This document shows, in pieces, positions 1-10,624 of a stretch of 64,000 bases of DNA. The position numbers and the translations under genes are program-made. The notes beneath the pieces are model-generated. The model saw nothing but the letters and a program-made list of their open reading frames with translations. It was not told the DNA's origin and ran no database searches. The first letter of the stretch is position 1; every line of letters begins with the position of its first letter. This stretch comes from Galeruca laticollis (lineage: Eukaryota; Arthropoda; Insecta; Coleoptera; Chrysomelidae), in the NCBI GenBank assembly GCA_963921935.1, contig OY998181.1:142871423-142935422 (forward strand), read 5' to 3'.

Positions 1-813
1 AGTAGTTCAAAAGATTGGGCGAAGCACGCGAAAATGTTTGAAGACGTCTGGAATTTTCCGCACTGTGTAGGAGCCATAGACGGAAAACATGTAATGATTC
101 AAGCTCCTATTAATACAGGAAGCGAATATTTCAATTACAAATCCTTCTTTAGTATTGTATTATTTGCACTGGTGGATGCAGAGTACAATTTTATGTTTGC
201 TGATGTAGGGTGTCAGGGACGGATATCGGACGGAGGGGTATTTAAAAACAGTGTATTGTGGCAGAAAATTACTAAGAACGAACTACATTTTCCTGAACCG
301 GAAGCTCTTCCTGGTCGCCAAAAACTTTGTCCTTACGTAATTCTGGGCGACGAGGCATTTGCCTTACATCAAAATATCATGAAACCCTACGCAGGGGTGC
401 ACCCAAAGGGTTCAATGGAACGGATTTTTAATTACCGACTTTCAAGAGCTCGTAGGGTTGTAGAAAATGCATTTGGGATTCTTTCTGTTGTCTTTCGAGT
501 ATTGCGGAAGCCAATGTTGTTAGAACCTCCCAACACAACTCTTATTACACTGTCAACCATCTACTTACATAATTATCTACGGAAAAGTAAAGCCTCTCGC
601 CAAACATACACACCTCCGGGAACATTTGATCATGAAGAAGATGGTAAATTAATACCAGGAAGTTGGAGACACGAAATAGACGATGGACCTTCCTTTATGT
701 CTTTAAAGAAAGTCCCAAGGAAATGTTCAACAGATGCCCAAGCCATACGCAAAGAAATAGCAGACTATTTCATGAACAATGGTCGCGTACCATGGCAAAA
801 TGATTATGCGTAA
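1..813 (+). CDS. PIF/Harbinger transposase, catalytic exon (Harbinger-1, 5' partial)
   Basis: This is a DDE nuclease of the HARBI1/DDE_Tnp_4 type, which cuts and joins transposon ends in the nucleus. The frame is open from base 1; the ATG at 34 is internal, because in-frame codons 1-33 already read as family sequence. About 270 residues are visible. The catalytic residues appear as GAIDGKHV (first D), GRISDGGVF (second D) and ARRVVENAFGIL (E), in normal spacing. No frameshift or stop is present before the TAA at 811-813. AATAAA at 931-936 could be its polyadenylation signal. The N-terminal exon, with the helix-turn-helix part, would lie left of the window. The antisense MADF exon at 1095-1350 is its likely partner. 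Family assignment is from motifs; confidence is high. Confidence 0.9.
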   Translation, partial: SSSKDWAKHAKMFEDVWNFPHCVGAIDGKHVMIQAPINTGSEYFNYKSFFSIVLFALVDAEYNFMFADVGCQGRISDGGVFKNSVLWQKITKNELHFPEPEALPGRQKLCPYVILGDEAFALHQNIMKPYAGVHPKGSMERIFNYRLSRARRVVENAFGILSVVFRVLRKPMLLEPPNTTLITLSTIYLHNYLRKSKASRQTYTPPGTFDHEEDGKLIPGSWRHEIDDGPSFMSLKKVPRKCSTDAQAIRKEIADYFMNNGRVPWQNDYA

Positions 814-1094
814 GGGCATTATTACTTATTGATGCATTTGAGCGAAAGCTGCGTAACACACTATTTTATAACTATTATGATTATACTCACATTTTCAGTG
901 TTGATATGTCCCACAGGTTTATTCTTGTCCAATAAAAAAAAGAACCTTTCATATGCAAACCAGCTGCTCACATAAATCTCCCTCCGACCTGAAAATGGCA
1001 CCATTATTATTTCATATGTACAATAATGTACTACATGTAACGATAAAGTGAATATTATAATACATATTAATAATAAAATTTAGTCAATACATAC

Positions 1095-1350
1095 CTTTGC
1101 CCGTGCCTGTTGTTTTTTTTATTTTTCCCCTTTCGCGGCGAAATGACGATAGCAGGGAATTCATTTTTGCTTTTGCTGCATCCACATTGCACTTTAATTT
1201 GGCGGCTATTTTTTCCCAAGCATCTTGTTTTGTATTGCGCATATGATAATTTTTATCACGGGAATCCCACAACTCTGGACACTCGTGATATAAATCAATA
1301 AAGTATAAAATTCTTTCATGGTCCCATTCTGTATTATTAACGTCTTCCAT
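1095..1350 (-). CDS. MADF-domain protein, first exon (Harbinger-1 partner)
   Basis: MADF/Myb-SANT-like proteins are the DNA-binding partner that PIF/Harbinger elements encode beside the nuclease. The start chosen is the ATG at 1348-1350, because the MADF pattern begins right after it: ERILYFIDLYHECPELWD, then WEKIAAKL and RRERGKIKK. The open frame extends 36 codons further upstream, but that part does not resemble the domain. The exon ends at GCAAAG followed by GTATGT, a good 5' splice site (GT at 1094-1093), so the TGA at 1084-1086 is probably intronic. The intron runs leftwards over the plus-strand transposase exon, and exon 2 would be outside the window. Harbinger-2 has the same arrangement. 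Confidence 0.8.
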
Positions 1351-1454
1351 TTTAAATAAGTTTTTACAGGTAGACAGTTGTTTAAATAAGGCAATGGACT
1401 TTATTACAACTGCATTCGCTCTTGACAAACACACCAAGTGAACTAAAAATTCGT

Positions 1455-1650
1455 CCAAATCAAACGCGCGCGAACAAGCAAATTTCTTTGATGTACCGAC
1501 AACAAGTGGATAATGTTTGCGAACGCTTGTTCGTGCACGTTATTGCGCGTTTGTGCGCGGTAACCCGTCCAAATTGAACGCGCCTGCAACGTTCGCAAAC
1601 GTTTGGCGCGGCGCGGCGCGGATCGGCGCGCTTGATCTGGACCCGCCTTT
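1455..1650. repeat. Harbinger-1 subterminal repeats and probable right terminus
   Basis: This is a GC-rich block in an AT-rich setting. It holds two direct copies of GTCCAAATyrAACGCGC (about 1455 and 1567) and an inverted relative, CTTGATCTGGAC, at about 1640. Runs such as GCGCGGCGCGGCGCGG precede the inverted copy. PIF/Harbinger elements carry short subterminal motifs near their inverted termini, so the element probably ends at about 1650. The left end is outside the window, so the terminal repeat and 3-bp target duplication cannot be confirmed. Confidence 0.5.
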
Positions 1651-2032
1651 ACGTACCACGTCACTGGAATGCACCTGTTTATGAAACAAGAACAACGGAG
1701 AATGCGTCACCTCGCGCTGACCTTCGTGCTGTATGGTAACTAGATGCCTGAAATCGTGAAACGTTGAAAAATGTGTTCACCGCTCGCTGTACTTGCGAGC
1801 TACGGCGACCTGCTCTGGTAAAACGATGAAAATGTACGTAATTCTAACGTCACACTGAACTTGTGTGTTTCAGCAAAGGATTGTATTCTTAACCTAAGTT
1901 ACCTGTTGTCTGACGACACGACACTAAAGCACTTTATTTTAAATAGACGCACTATTTACTTTTGAAAAATGATTTAAACTAATTAATCCGATCGAATGAC
2001 CATAAAATATGTTATTAAGAGGAATGTAATTA
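1651..2032. other. Non-coding spacer, no feature seen
   Basis: This lies between the Harbinger-1 terminus and the left TTAA of the piggyBac element. No conserved coding frame or repeat was recognised. Confidence 0.5.
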
Positions 2033-2036
2033 TTAA

Positions 2037-4270
2037 CCTTCTGTGACTGGCGCTTTGTTTCTGTGCATAGATAGTGGCGGCGGACTGAGAGTCCCCGAAA
2101 TGGTGAAATATAGTACTTTTTTTCCATAAAAAAACATTTTAAATGATTATATTTCATTTTACATTAATTCTTTTATTCATTTCATTATTACAAAGCATCG
2201 ACATCGACAAAAATATAATTATCATACCCTAACAAACATACAAAAGTATTTAAGACATATTATCAGAATAACATTCTGTACAAACACAAGTTAAATATTC
2301 AAGGCACATAAACTTGGTACATTTTTTACAGGAAAACCGCGTTGGTCAATTTTTGTTTCGGTCGCAGTAACTGCATCGACCTCTGGAATTCTCAGGCTGG
2401 GGAGTGGGAGTAGGATCTTGTATCCCAAACATTTCTTTGATTCGTAGTGTTATCGTTTTTGGAATATTCTTCTGCGTAGCACAGAAACGAATATGGTGTT
2501 CGGTTAACGCGGCTGATAGTTTATGCAAAAATAACCTCCTAGCTATTTTATCAGAATTTTGCAGATAAAACAACACCAAGGAATGCACTCCAACCATATT
2601 TAACATAGAGTAAAAAATAACCATAGGCCATCTTGATGTGTTTCGGGCGCAGTCATAAGCAGCACATATTTCGTCCAAAGTGTCAACTCCGCCTTTAGTG
2701 TTGTTGTAATCAACAATCATCTCAGGTTTCCCTGTAATTGTATCGATATCACCATCATGATGAAGGCTTGAAACCAGAATTACATTTTTCTTCCGTTTGG
2801 GAATATATGATACCAATGTTATATCTTTATCGTAGGCAAACATGCTCGATCCTATAGGTCGACTTTGTGGATTAGATAGTTCAATCGGTAATTCAGGTTT
2901 ATTTTTACGAATGGTACCTAAGTACGTAAGATTAAAATCTCTCAATAGGGTACGTACCAATGGAATGCTCGAAAACCAATTATCGCATGTTACGTTTCGT
3001 TTGGTATTCATAATAGGCTCAGCCATTCTTTGGACAAGTGCTAAATCTGAATAATGTAAAGTGGGTTGTTTACCAGTATACACTTCTAAATTGGTAGTAT
3101 AAACTGTCTTTGAATCAACTAGAGCATATATTTTTAGCCCGTATTTATTAGGTTTGCTCGGAATATATTGGCGGAAGCCGCATCTACCCCGAACTTCTAA
3201 CTTTTCGTCAATTGTAACATTTTGATATGAGGTGTACGCAGATTTGCAGTTGGCAACAAATGCGTCAAAAATTACTCGAATCGGGCATAATTTATCAATT
3301 TTCCTTTTTTCTGATCGAGAATTGAGATCATCAAATCTAATATGTTGAAGTAAAAACTTGAAACGGGTCTTTGACATTGTCACCCTCAACTCCTGTCCCG
3401 CTGTTGTTCCACAATTCATCAGCACTCGGGCGGCTAGATTCGATTACTCCCGCCAAATAGAGTAGTCCAATTAGAGCCTGCATTTCATTTACGTCGGTTT
3501 CCTTGGTATTTCTTTCACGGGTATAATTATCCTTTTTACTTAGAATATGCATATTGGTATACTCTACTATTGTACTTAGCATTTCGTTATTGAAAAAGTA
3601 TTTCCAAATATCTAGAGGTGTCTTCAAATTTTGTACAGCTGCTTTAGCACCTGGCATACGAGTGATCAGGTTTACAGCCCTGGTCCGTGATGTGGGAGGA
3701 GCGTGTTTTGCCCACTTAGTTTCCCCATCTTTTCCGATGAAGTACGGTACTCCTGAGGGCATTGTTTCAACGTCACCATCCTCAATCTCTTTCTCCGAAT
3801 TAGAATCTATTTCATGCGTTTCTAAAATATCCTCTTCACTGTCTTCGTCGGAGTCGTTTGGGTCGTCTTCAGTAACTATATCTTCATTGAGACACTCTAA
3901 CATTAGTCGCTGTAATCGTTCTTGCTCTTTTTCATATGACGCCATCTAGTAAAGTAATAATTATTCAGTAAAAGTAACAATTTTCAGAATAATATTTCTT
4001 ACCTTTCATAGAATACGAAGAAAAAACTACAAAACTTGCAAATTTTAATCTGTAGAAATTTAAGTAATTTTACTGGCGGCAGATTCTTAGTCCGCATTCA
4101 GGTACCAAATCTAAACGACTGCACTTCTGTGCCGCTCACCATACACTGATGACCGCCACAGTAAGCTCAAGGAATACAGAGTGCGGCGGGATGGTGGCGC
4201 AGAGGAAATTAAAATGAAGTACGAAAATATTTGGTTGCGGAATGTGAGTCCGCGCGCTAGTCACGGAAGG
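2037..4270 (-). mobile_element. piggyBac-1, complete DNA transposon with TTAA duplications
   Basis: The element is bounded by TTAA at 2033-2036 and TTAA at 4271-4274, the canonical piggyBac target duplication. The termini are inverted: the left starts CCTTCTGTGACTGGCGC, and the right, read on the minus strand, starts CCTTCCGTGACTAGCGC, with 2 differences in 17. GC-rich subterminal sequence with GGACT motifs follows at both ends. The length is 2234 bp, typical for a piggyBac element with a single transposase gene, which lies on the minus strand. Both ends and both target sites are preserved, so the insertion itself is complete although the gene is damaged. Confidence 0.93.
2250..3945 (-). pseudogene. 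piggyBac transposase (PGBD4-like), one frameshift and one premature stop
   Basis: The start is the ATG at 3943-3945; an acidic N-terminus is followed by the DDE_Tnp_1_7 domain. The piggyBac aspartates are visible as VTIDEKLEV, TCDNWFSS and GGVDTLDE. Two lesions are seen. A small frameshift lies at about 3340-3425, where the ELWNN segment in one frame must pass to the TMSKTRFKFLL segment in another. A TGA at 2346-2348 stops the reading just after SRGRCSYCDRN. The same frame continues past it with cysteine pairs (SCKKC, CVCTEC) to TAA at 2250-2252, so the C-terminal cysteine-rich DNA-binding domain is cut in half. It is therefore not expected to make an active transposase. Confidence 0.9.
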
Positions 4271-4274
4271 TTAA

Positions 4275-4539
4275 AACGAAAATGAAATGACTGATTCACT
4301 ATATTGTTACAAATATTTGATTTGTATAAAGGATGAAATAGTTATAAATAATTACATGTTTACTCTACAACCTGCATAACGAATCTGCCCGCAACGGTCT
4401 GAGCGTAAACTTTACGATCTGCTTCTTGATAAGCTTGACCGCGGGGAGTAGGGGGCTACATTCTGCCTCTCAACACTAGCAACGTTGCCAGAACTGACTG
4501 AATTAAAAATTTTACGAAAAGGGAATTTTAGTTAAATAT
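4275..4539. other. Non-coding spacer
   Basis: Short flank between piggyBac-1 and the tyrosine recombinase remnant. No feature was recognised. Confidence 0.5.
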
Positions 4540-5096
4540 TCAGAACACTTCCTGAATATCGTCAATGGCCATTTTTACTAACTCATCTCGTCGCAAGGCA
4601 CCATATATTCCCATTATCAAAACTACCTACAAAAATCAGTACAATAAATAAAACAATTGTAAATTACACCTCTTAACACTTCAACAATAAGTATTTTTCA
4701 TCATCAGCTTCTTTCAGGAATGTATCAATTTGCTCACGCGTAAAAACTTTAGACTTTGTTGTTCGATAACCTACTGCTTTTCTTTTCAAAAATGGTACTA
4801 ATTTTGAAAACTGCCTGATGTCGATATTGTCTCGTATGTTCAGCATGCACTTCAGCATGGAATAAATGCTCCATAAAGTTGAACTTTTTACAATATTTGA
4901 TTTCTGCATCAAATAAGCCAATAAAATGTTTTCAGACAACGTCTTAACATTCTGTTTGTCACACCAATCTTTAAACTCGCCGTAACATTTTTCGTATTGC
5001 CGTTTAGGTTTTTCGGTTATTAAAACGGAAAGCGCCGACGCTTTTGAGTTCAGGAGGAGTAGAAGGTACTGAAATATCGCTATCAGTATCAGACAT
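4540..5096 (-). pseudogene. Tyrosine-recombinase (Crypton-like) N-terminal remnant
   Basis: The ATG at 5094-5096 opens MSDTDSDISVPSTPPELKS. After a one-base frame change the sequence continues at about 5040 with ALSVLITEKPKRQYEKC, then ENILLAYLMQ, TLWSIYSML and SKVFTREQIDTFLKEA. This is the core-binding region typical of insect phage-integrase-like, Crypton-derived proteins. A short AT-rich intron-like gap ends at an acceptor TTTTTGTAG (exon start 4626). It is followed by MGIYGALRRDEL, which resembles the start of the catalytic domain with its first arginine. The frame stops at 4540-4542, so the remaining catalytic R/H/Y residues are absent. Family is by motif resemblance; Crypton versus another tyrosine recombinase is unsettled. 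Confidence 0.65.
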
Positions 5097-6549
5097 TTTG
5101 CGTTTTGTCAAGAACTGTCAAAATATTTTGTATATATTGAAACATATCATTTCCATAGCACACGTTAACATTGTTAAATAAATTGAACTGCTGTTGATTT
5201 TAGAGCAATAATATATTTATTTACTTCGTTTTCATTTTGAGGTGCCTGAGACGGCTCGCCTTCACCTTGTTGCATCATTGAAGAACCACTTGCCGATGGT
5301 TTCAAGCTCCGGACAAATCTATTGCGAATGCTCTACCATTTTACTTTACAATTAGCCACCGCAAATTAGAATTCAGAATGGTTTCTGAGTAATGTAATTT
5401 TAAGGACAAAATATTATCAAATTTGGTACAAATTTTGGCCTGAAAATTCTACAAGTGAACTTTGACCCATTATTTTGGGGCAACCATATATAAGCCAAAA
5501 TATAAGCTAAAATGCTATATTATTATTTTTGTTCCAGGTATCTAGCCACTGGATGTATATTTACTGCCCTAGCTTTATATTTTCAAAGAGGTGAACGTGT
5601 CATTGTGGTACGGTGCAATTAGACACAAACCCCAACATCGAAAGTAAAAATTACCCTCCAGCTCCAAATTGTTGTGTACAGTTCACATATTGTTTGGAAA
5701 AAAGTTACACTATTTTGAGCGTCGGGTTTGGAGTGGAGGGGGATACAAGTTGGGGAATTAGTAGTTTTTTATATCAGTTTTTCTCAAATATTCAGAAAAC
5801 TATGCGGTTTAGCGCAAAAAGTGCCGTATACAAAAATAATCTACATCAAATTTCAAATTTAAATGGTGTGGTGCATAATCTTGTTAAACTGAACGCTACA
5901 GAGTTACGGAGGGTGTAAAAGTGAAATTTTTCAAGTTTTTTTGGAAAAAAATATGACATTATCTCTAAGGAAAGTAATTTTCTATATAGAATTGTGTTTT
6001 GTTGAAGCAAATTGCTATTTTGGTGGCCAGTCGTATGTTAACCCTTGAACTACTTTAATCAATCAACCTGAGGAATTATTAATTTTCCAGTTATTTCAGA
6101 AAATGGTGTTTTAACTTTTTATTCTTCACATCAATAAAACTTGGAAAATCAAAAAAAATTATTCATTTACCAAAATCAACCAACAAGTAATTAGTAACCA
6201 AACAACCATCAAATCAGTCAAATGAATATAGCTAACCAAAAGTAATATTAATCTAAAAATAAATATACAAAAATTAACAAACTAAAATATATCCCACAAA
6301 TAGACAAAGAAAACTCTATTTGCTACATTCTAAGTAATGTATCTATATTATAAAAAAATGGGTCAAATCAATAACAACTCGCAAAAAATAATATAAATTT
6401 GAAAATAAGAATGTATCAACAAAAATTAGAAAAATCAATATTCATTCCTCAATAACATAAAAAAACTTTAAAATACATTAATAAACAAATATAGCTACAA
6501 ATATTAAAACAAAAATATATTCTTTGAATACACAAATAACCACATGGTG
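5097..6549. other. Long AT-rich non-coding stretch
   Basis: Poly-A/T runs and simple AAATAAA-like sequence dominate, especially 6110-6540. The 101-codon open frame at 5613-5918 has no recognisable domain and biased, low-complexity neighbours, so I do not call it a gene. Confidence 0.5.
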
Positions 6550-7323
6550 TCACTCTACTGCTTCCAAGTGATCACAAATGACCTGATACATGTTTTTATT
6601 GAAAATTATTTTTTCTTTGTTAGAAAAGAAGTTCATATATGCTGCCAAACTCCTAACAAAGTGTTCGTCAATATTATTTGATTAATGCTCTGTCATATTT
6701 TTTTCTAGAACCTTGTTAAATGTCTCAAAGCAGCCACTAATGTTTTCTGTAAGAACTGCTGATTTAACTTTTTTTGCAGGAATCGTAAATCGAGGAATAA
6801 CTTCATTTTCTTTAGCTCTTTTCACAATGGGTCGCTTTAATGCAGGTATTTTTTTAGGTGAGACAATTTGTGGGCTACATCTTTTTATGCTATCAGATAT
6901 TTCTGAAACACTATCATTTTGACCAGTGATGTCTAGGCCCTCATTTTCTTGACTTCCACCTTGGCTATGGGGTTTTGCCATTTCCACATTTTCCTCATCA
7001 TGTTCTACAATTATCTGGCTCACAGAATTCCATTCTACGTTTCCTGGCTTGTCGCCCACCTTCATGTTTGGAGATATTTGTCAAGAAACCCCATCATTTT
7101 AAAATATGGCCAAGTTATTTGCATAGCTCCAGAGCCGGATGGTGCATTTCTGATTTCCCTTTTTAATTCCGTATATTTATTTCTGAAAATTTCCGTGCTT
7201 CATCATCATTAGGTGAGCAATTGTAAGCCAAGCATTTTCTTTCAGTCGGTTGTTCTTCCCATCAGTTTTTGCATATAACTGAGGAAAGGTCGATACCTGT
7301 TCTATCAGCATGCCATCATCCAT
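6550..7323 (-). pseudogene. MADF-BESS protein gene, damaged
   Basis: These are DNA-binding, transcription-factor-like proteins common in insects and in Harbinger elements. The ATG at 7321-7323 begins MDDGMLIEQVSTFPQLYAK, the first MADF helix, followed by ENAWLTIAHLM. One or two small frame changes near 7150-7215 separate this from FRNKYTELKREIRNAPSGSG and WPYFKMMGFLDKYL, which complete the MADF fold. A serine/lysine-rich linker follows (RPIVKRAKENEV). A TAA at 6682-6684 interrupts the frame after NMTEH. The same frame then gives DEHFVRSLAAYMNFFSNKEK, resembling a BESS motif, and ends at TGA 6550-6552. It could be a Harbinger partner gene whose element is otherwise gone, or a decayed host copy. 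Confidence 0.7.
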
Positions 7324-7453
7324 TTTAATATTGATTTTGATTAATGAAAATTCAAAATTCGAAATAGACTTCAAAGGAATAGAGATATAATTATTGAGGT
7401 TATGTATTGTAGTGACTAGTGTAGATAAATAGATTCGGCAAAACCATTAGTCT

Positions 7454-7955
7454 AAGAGCCCGTGAACCCCAGACCTTCGTTATTTTATAAAAGCTGAAAG
7501 TTTGTCAGCGCACGCTCCCAACACAGGTAAGAACGATGGACTATTATGAAGTTTGGGTTGCCGTGGCTTTGGCAGGTAAACGGTACTAAAGGTGTGTAAA
7601 ATACCGATCTAAATTCATCAAATAATAAAGTGTGATTTTTTGGTATTACCTTCAGAATATTATTAAAAATCACGTTATTGATTGCCAGACACTTAACATC
7701 GTGGCAACCCCTTGCCAGACACCCCTAATGTTCATGAAATTATAATTCTACTTATGTTATAGTATAAAAGCTGATTTTTATATATAATATTTAGGTAATA
7801 ATTAGATGATGTTTCCTCATCAGCCAGACATTTTTGATAGTTCCAACCCCTTGCCAGACAATGATGTAGGGTCGCTGTAGGAGCGAGCGCGAGACAGTAT
7901 ATGTATGGTGGGTGCGAGTGAGATGGCGAGATAGGTCTATCGCGATCTCTCACTG
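7454..7955. repeat. Left terminal inverted repeat of the 6.2-kb transposon
   Basis: It is the inverse of 13157-13657. Only a few substitutions were noticed, for example CGTACT/CATGCG-type changes near 7510 and one near 7905. Near-identity of about 500 bp suggests a recent insertion or gene conversion between the ends. It includes a CG-rich motif TCTATCGCGATC at its inner edge. Short open frames inside it exist only because the arm is duplicated. Confidence 0.92.
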
Positions 7956-8212
7956 CGCAGTTGTTATTTCTACTGCGTATGTATTGTTTAGTACTTAGTA
8001 CATGTTTACATCAGCTAAAATAATCTTATATGCTATCTTCAAGTATTATTAATTGAATAGTTATTATAAATTAACAACATAAAATATTTCGAATATATAC
8101 AGACTATAAAGTATATTCAATATATTATTAGTGTATGATACGTACATTATATGCTTACAATTTGTTTATGTGATTTTTTAAATGAAAGTGATTTTGTTTA
8201 AAAAATTAAGTC

Positions 8213-10624
8213 ATGGGTGATATTTTAATTTGTGTTATTTGTAAGAAAAGTAGTGGTAAAATAATATTATTTTCTGACGAGACATTGAAAAAATGTGAAT
8301 TAATTTTAAAATTGCGAAAAAAACATAACCTTAAATATAATAACATCATTCTTCCACGTGAATATACAGAGAGTGGTTATCACAGGGAATGTTACAAATC
8401 ATTCACAGGACTGATGAAAAAATATTTTACCCCAGAACCTAAAAATTCTAAAAAGACTGTTGAAACAGAGCAAGAAAAAGAACCATCTAAAGACGTAAAT
8501 ATATCAACAGATGATTCAATACCAGGTTCATCGCATTTGTCTGAGTTAACTGTATCACACCCACCTTCAGCTTCTCAATCAACAGAACTTCAACCTTCCC
8601 AGGCAGCTGCGGACATTCGCGGACTTGAAGAAGTGAGTGAAAATGCTAATGCAACCACAGAAGTAAATAGTTCGATTCAAAGTGATACCAGTATTGATGT
8701 AAGTAAAAAAATTTGTTTATTTTGCAATAAAAAAAAGAGACAAGTGAGATCAAAAATGCTTCCACTCCATGAAGGTGATAAAAACCAATTTCAGTCTCGT
8801 ATAATGTCTAGCATTGAAAATCAAAAAGAGTATAATGAGTTTTTAAGTAGATTGGAAAGTATTGCAAGTCCGAAAATATACTATCATACTGACTGTAGGA
8901 TTCAGTTTAATAATAAAATATCTTCATTGGCGAAAATATCTGTTAAAAGTGATTGGCATCATTATCGAGAGTACCACCAAGAATCTTTCAATGAAATTTG
9001 TAGCATCATAGAAGAAGATATTATCAACAATGGCCGCTGTCATTTATTGATTCATTTACATGAATTATATACTGATTCATTGGAGAGAATTTATGCAGAG
9101 AATTCCATTGAAATGGATACTACTTTTACTGCACACCACCTAGAAGAAAAAATTGATAAGAAGTTTTCCAAAAATGTTAAATTCTTTACAATCCGGAATA
9201 AAAAAATAATAGCACCCAATTATATGAAGACGATTGACGAAACAGTATTGGACAACTTAAAATCTGAAAATATTATCCAAAAAGCGGCATTAGTCTTACG
9301 AAAAACTATTTTGACAATGGACAAGAAAAAGTTACCATCTAAAAATCTTTCAGCACAGCATTTAATTGCAGGTGAAGCTTCTATACCGCAAGAATTATTT
9401 GATTTTTATTCTACTCTCATAGGTGGTTCTAGACAGAAACGAAAAAGTAGCTTAAAATGTATTCGTCAAGTACGGTCTTACTGTCAAGATATTATTTATG
9501 CAATTCATAATGGTCAAGTCAAGACGTCTAAGCATATCACGCTGGGTATGACTTTGAAGAGTTTAACGAGTAGCAGAAAAATTGTAGATATAGTCAACAG
9601 ATATGGTCATTGTATCAGCTATCAAAGTGTCGAAGAACTTGAAACAGAAACCACCTATGCTTCCATTGAAAAGTCAAATTTATGCCCCGAAAAAATTAAA
9701 AAAACACCTGAACTTTGTACTGGACTGGCTTATGATAATTTTGACCGCTTTGTTGAAACTACTAGTGGGAAGGACACTTTACATGACACCGTCGGAATTA
9801 TTTATCAGAACATCGAATTCAATACATCTGAAGAATCTGAAATATCCGAGGCACCAGTTCCCACTAGTAGAGACAATTCACCACAGGAGAGGAAAAGGAG
9901 ACGAAGAACTTTTGAGGCAATAGCTTCAGAAGAAATTCCCTATCCAAAAAAACCAAAAATGACAAGTGATTTGCAGATAACGGCTGATGAAATTGAACAT
10001 ATACTCCCTAATAATTTACAATTGTATACAGAAATTGATAATATCTGGATTATTAGTCATGCACTAGAATTACCTGATATTCCAATGTGGGTTGGTTTTA
10101 ACTGTAAGATTCATGATATTGAAACTTGCAAACAACACATATCTTATTTGACTCCGATAAATGCATCACCAACAAGTAATTCTGTAGTATTAGAAACCAT
10201 GCAACAAAGTAAGAAAATTGCTGAAGAGTTAAATCAATCATCCATTCAAGTAACATATGACTTGGCTATAGCCAAAGTCGCTCTACAAATTCAAGCAACG
10301 GAAAAACCTACATATGACAATTTATTTATACATTTAGGACCGTTTCACATCATGATGGCTTATTTCAAGGCAGTTGGTAAGGTGATCAGTGACTGTGGAC
10401 TAACAAATATAATGGTGGAAAGTGGCTTATTGGCGAATGGTTCAGTGAAGGGATTTCTTGACGGCAAGCATTTCAATCGCTGCAAAAGACTGCACCCTTT
10501 GGTGACATTAGGATTAGAAATATTACATTTTAAATCTTTTCTGGAAATGAGTAACACGTCCGTAACAGATGATATGATTGAAGAACTTCACCGACTACAA
10601 AGAGCTGAAAGAATTGATCAATAA
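8213..10624 (+). pseudogene. Long-TIR transposon protein, part 1: zinc fingers and DDE-like region
   Basis: The ATG at 8213 opens an 803-codon frame. Residues 5-65 form a treble-clef-like finger (CVICKK ... ESGYHRECYKSF). A second is at about 165-230 (KICLFCNKKKRQ ... YYHTDCRIQFN). The middle contains ITLGMTLKSLTSSRKIVDI and GLAYDNFDRFVE; the C-terminal third has VTYDLAIAKVAL and LGPFHIMMAYFKAVGK. This order is shared with large uncharacterised transposon proteins of many invertebrates. The acidic residues in YDNFD and VTYD are candidates for an RNase-H-like active site; that is inference. The frame ends at 10624, overlapping the next frame at about 10578, so a small indel near 10600 separates it from part 2. 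Two lysine-rich patches (RKRRRR, about 9890) may be nuclear localisation signals. Confidence 0.75.

Noticed and set aside
5613..5918. 101-codon plus ORF
   Set aside because: No recognisable domain; surrounded by AT-rich non-coding sequence.
7446..7462. Possible target-site duplication of the 6.2-kb transposon
   Set aside because: Flanks GTCT and GCTC/TGCT do not match convincingly at 3 or 4 bp.
7485..7953. Two small minus-strand ORFs repeated at 13119-13626 on the plus strand
   Set aside because: They are mirror copies only because they lie in the terminal inverted repeats; composition and lack of motifs argue against coding.
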